DNA from: Thalassospiraceae bacterium LMO-SO8
Lineage (GTDB): Bacteria > Pseudomonadota > Alphaproteobacteria > Rhodospirillales > Casp-alpha2
NCBI GenBank assembly: GCA_031655335.1
Contig: CP134226.1
Span: 1,550,001 to 1,614,000, forward strand
Reading direction: 5' to 3'
Length of the DNA stretch: 64,000 nt
The stretch's first letter is position 1; every line of letters starts with the position of its first letter. Below the pieces are notes generated by a model. It searched no databases, was not told the DNA's origin, and saw nothing but the letters and a program-made list of their open reading frames with translations. Positions 63,029 through 64,000 of the stretch are shown here, piece after piece. Both the position numbers and the translations under genes were made by a program.

Positions 63029-64000
63029 CCGTCGGCCTTTTCGTACTCGGCGGTCTGTGCCCGGGTGACCTCGATCGGGTCGGCGCCGCCGTCCACGGCC
63101 TTGTACCATTCCACCGTGCGCGTGATGCCGGTCGCAAAATCCCAGCGCGGATACCAGCCAAGCCCGTCCTTTGCCTTGGTGCTGTCGAGCATCAGAAGTG
63201 TCGCTTCGTGCGGTGCGTTCGGGTCCTGCTCGACGCGGACGTCACCAGATCCCCAGACATCGACGGCGGTCTCGGCGAGATCCTGGACGGGACGCACGTT
63301 CTCGGCGTCGGGGCCGAAGTTCCATGCTCCTGCCGCCGCATCGTCGCCGGTGAACTGGCGGGCAGCGAGGGCGAGATATCCGGAAAGGGGCTCCAGCACA
63401 TGCTGCCATGGCCGGGTCGCCATGGGATTGCGCAGGATCACCGGATCGCCGGCGCGAAGGGCGCGGATGCAGTCGGGAACGATGCGGTCCATCGACATGT
63501 CGCCGCCACCGATCACATTGCCGGCGCGTGCCGTTGCGGCGACCAGACCGGCCCGCGCGCGGAAGAATGATTCCTGATAACCGCTGAAGACCAGTTCGAC
63601 CGCCCCCTTGGAGGCGGAGTAAGGGTCGGGGCCGCCCAGAAGGTCGTCCTCGTGATAGCCGCGCTCCCACTCCATGTTGCGGTAGCATTTGTCGGACGTG
63701 ATGAAGACAAGAGAGCGCACGGAAGGTGTGTGGCGCACGGCCTCCAGCAGGTTGATGCCGCCCGTGACGTTGGTATGGAACGTCTCGAGCGGTTCCGCAT
63801 AGCTCCGCCGCACCAGCGCCTGGGCCGCGAGATGGATGATGATCTCCGGCTTGGATTGATCCAACAGTTCGGCGACGGGATCAAAATGCCGGATGTCGAT
63901 GAAATGCTGGTCAATACGTTCGGCCAGGCGGAGTTGGTCGAACAGCGGCGCATCCGGTGCCGGCGGCAAGGCCAGGCCCGTGACGCTGGCGCCCAGGTCG
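63025..64000 (-). CDS. rfbG: CDP-glucose 4,6-dehydratase (partial, N-terminus outside the window)
   Basis: About 325 codons of an extended SDR; the frame stays open to the window edge, where it reads DLGASVTGLALPPAPDAPLF, the region just after the N-terminal NAD motif in CDP-glucose 4,6-dehydratases. Further signatures are IIHLAAQALVRRSYAEP, VFITSDKCYRNMEWERGYHEDD with the catalytic Asp-Lys region, DPYSASKGAVELV with the Tyr-x3-Lys, and RPWQHVLEPLSGYLALA. The product, CDP-4-keto-6-deoxyglucose, feeds the next two genes. A cytidylyltransferase (rfbF) is expected just beyond the window. Confidence 0.93.
   Translation of the reverse strand, partial: DLGASVTGLALPPAPDAPLFDQLRLAERIDQHFIDIRHFDPVAELLDQSKPEIIIHLAAQALVRRSYAEPLETFHTNVTGGINLLEAVRHTPSVRSLVFITSDKCYRNMEWERGYHEDDLLGGPDPYSASKGAVELVFSGYQESFFRARAGLVAATARAGNVIGGGDMSMDRIVPDCIRALRAGDPVILRNPMATRPWQHVLEPLSGYLALAARQFTGDDAAAGAWNFGPDAENVRPVQDLAETAVDVWGSGDVRVEQDPNAPHEATLLMLDSTKAKDGLGWYPRWDFATGITRTVEWYKAVDGGADPIEVTRAQTAEYEKADG

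Overview
The window is a GC-rich chromosomal segment of an alphaproteobacterium, most likely a member of the Rhodospirillales. Three gene orders point there: (parB)–holA–lptE–leuS–DUF3576, glnK–amtB–aminotransferase–ftsK–lolA, and a very long NAD-dependent glutamate dehydrogenase of the GDH180 type. These assignments rest on protein motifs and gene order read by eye; no database search was possible. I saw no insertion sequence, integrase, prophage, CRISPR array or rRNA operon. One tRNA (Gly, anticodon GCC) is present.

Positions 1–8,500 hold the end of a probable parB, then holA, lptE and leuS on the minus strand, a DUF3576 lipoprotein, a ThiE-like protein divergent from a YggS-type PLP protein, a YkuD L,D-transpeptidase-fold protein, and an unrecognised protein with six copies of a W-A-x-x-Q-x-A-aromatic repeat. 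Positions 8,500–20,000 hold ribA (GTP cyclohydrolase II with a decayed RibB-like front half), an OmpR-type response regulator, a PAS_5 protein, a membrane histidine kinase, an exonuclease III, and two minus-strand units. The first unit is aminotransferase–ftsK–lolA and ends at a strong terminator. The second is the nitrogen-responsive glnK–amtB pair, which also has a clear terminator and a possible sigma-54 promoter.

Positions 20,000–32,000 hold a UbiH/COQ6-type hydroxylase, a 2OG-Fe(II) oxygenase-like protein, an exported protein of unknown role, and a soluble fumarate-reductase-like flavoprotein/iron-sulfur pair without a membrane anchor. They also hold a homocysteine S-methyltransferase-family protein, a TetR regulator, and the small-gene cluster DUF971–Trm112–LON-domain–CnoX-like thioredoxin. 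The tRNA-Gly and a GT39-like membrane protein close this part. Positions 32,000–39,500 carry gdhB, a SIS-domain sugar isomerase-like gene, and purH.

Positions 39,557–64,000 are a surface polysaccharide locus of about 24 kb, almost all on the minus strand and mostly with 1–4 base overlaps. It encodes a WbpM-type dehydratase and a WecA/WbpL-type initiating transferase. It also encodes every enzyme step from UDP-GlcNAc to UDP-ManNAc3NAcA: WbpA, a WbpB–WbpD fusion, WbpE and WbpI. A Wzx flippase and a Wzy polymerase candidate are present, with five glycosyltransferases, two AsnB-type amidotransferases and two methyltransferases. At the right edge a CDP-sugar module (CDP-glucose 4,6-dehydratase cut by the window, an RmlC-like cupin, an SDR) begins. 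Together the genes describe Wzx/Wzy-dependent synthesis of an O-antigen or capsule containing a diacetamido-uronic acid, perhaps amidated, plus a 6-deoxy or 3,6-dideoxy sugar made from CDP-glucose. purH is overlapped by the last gene of this locus and may be co-transcribed with it.
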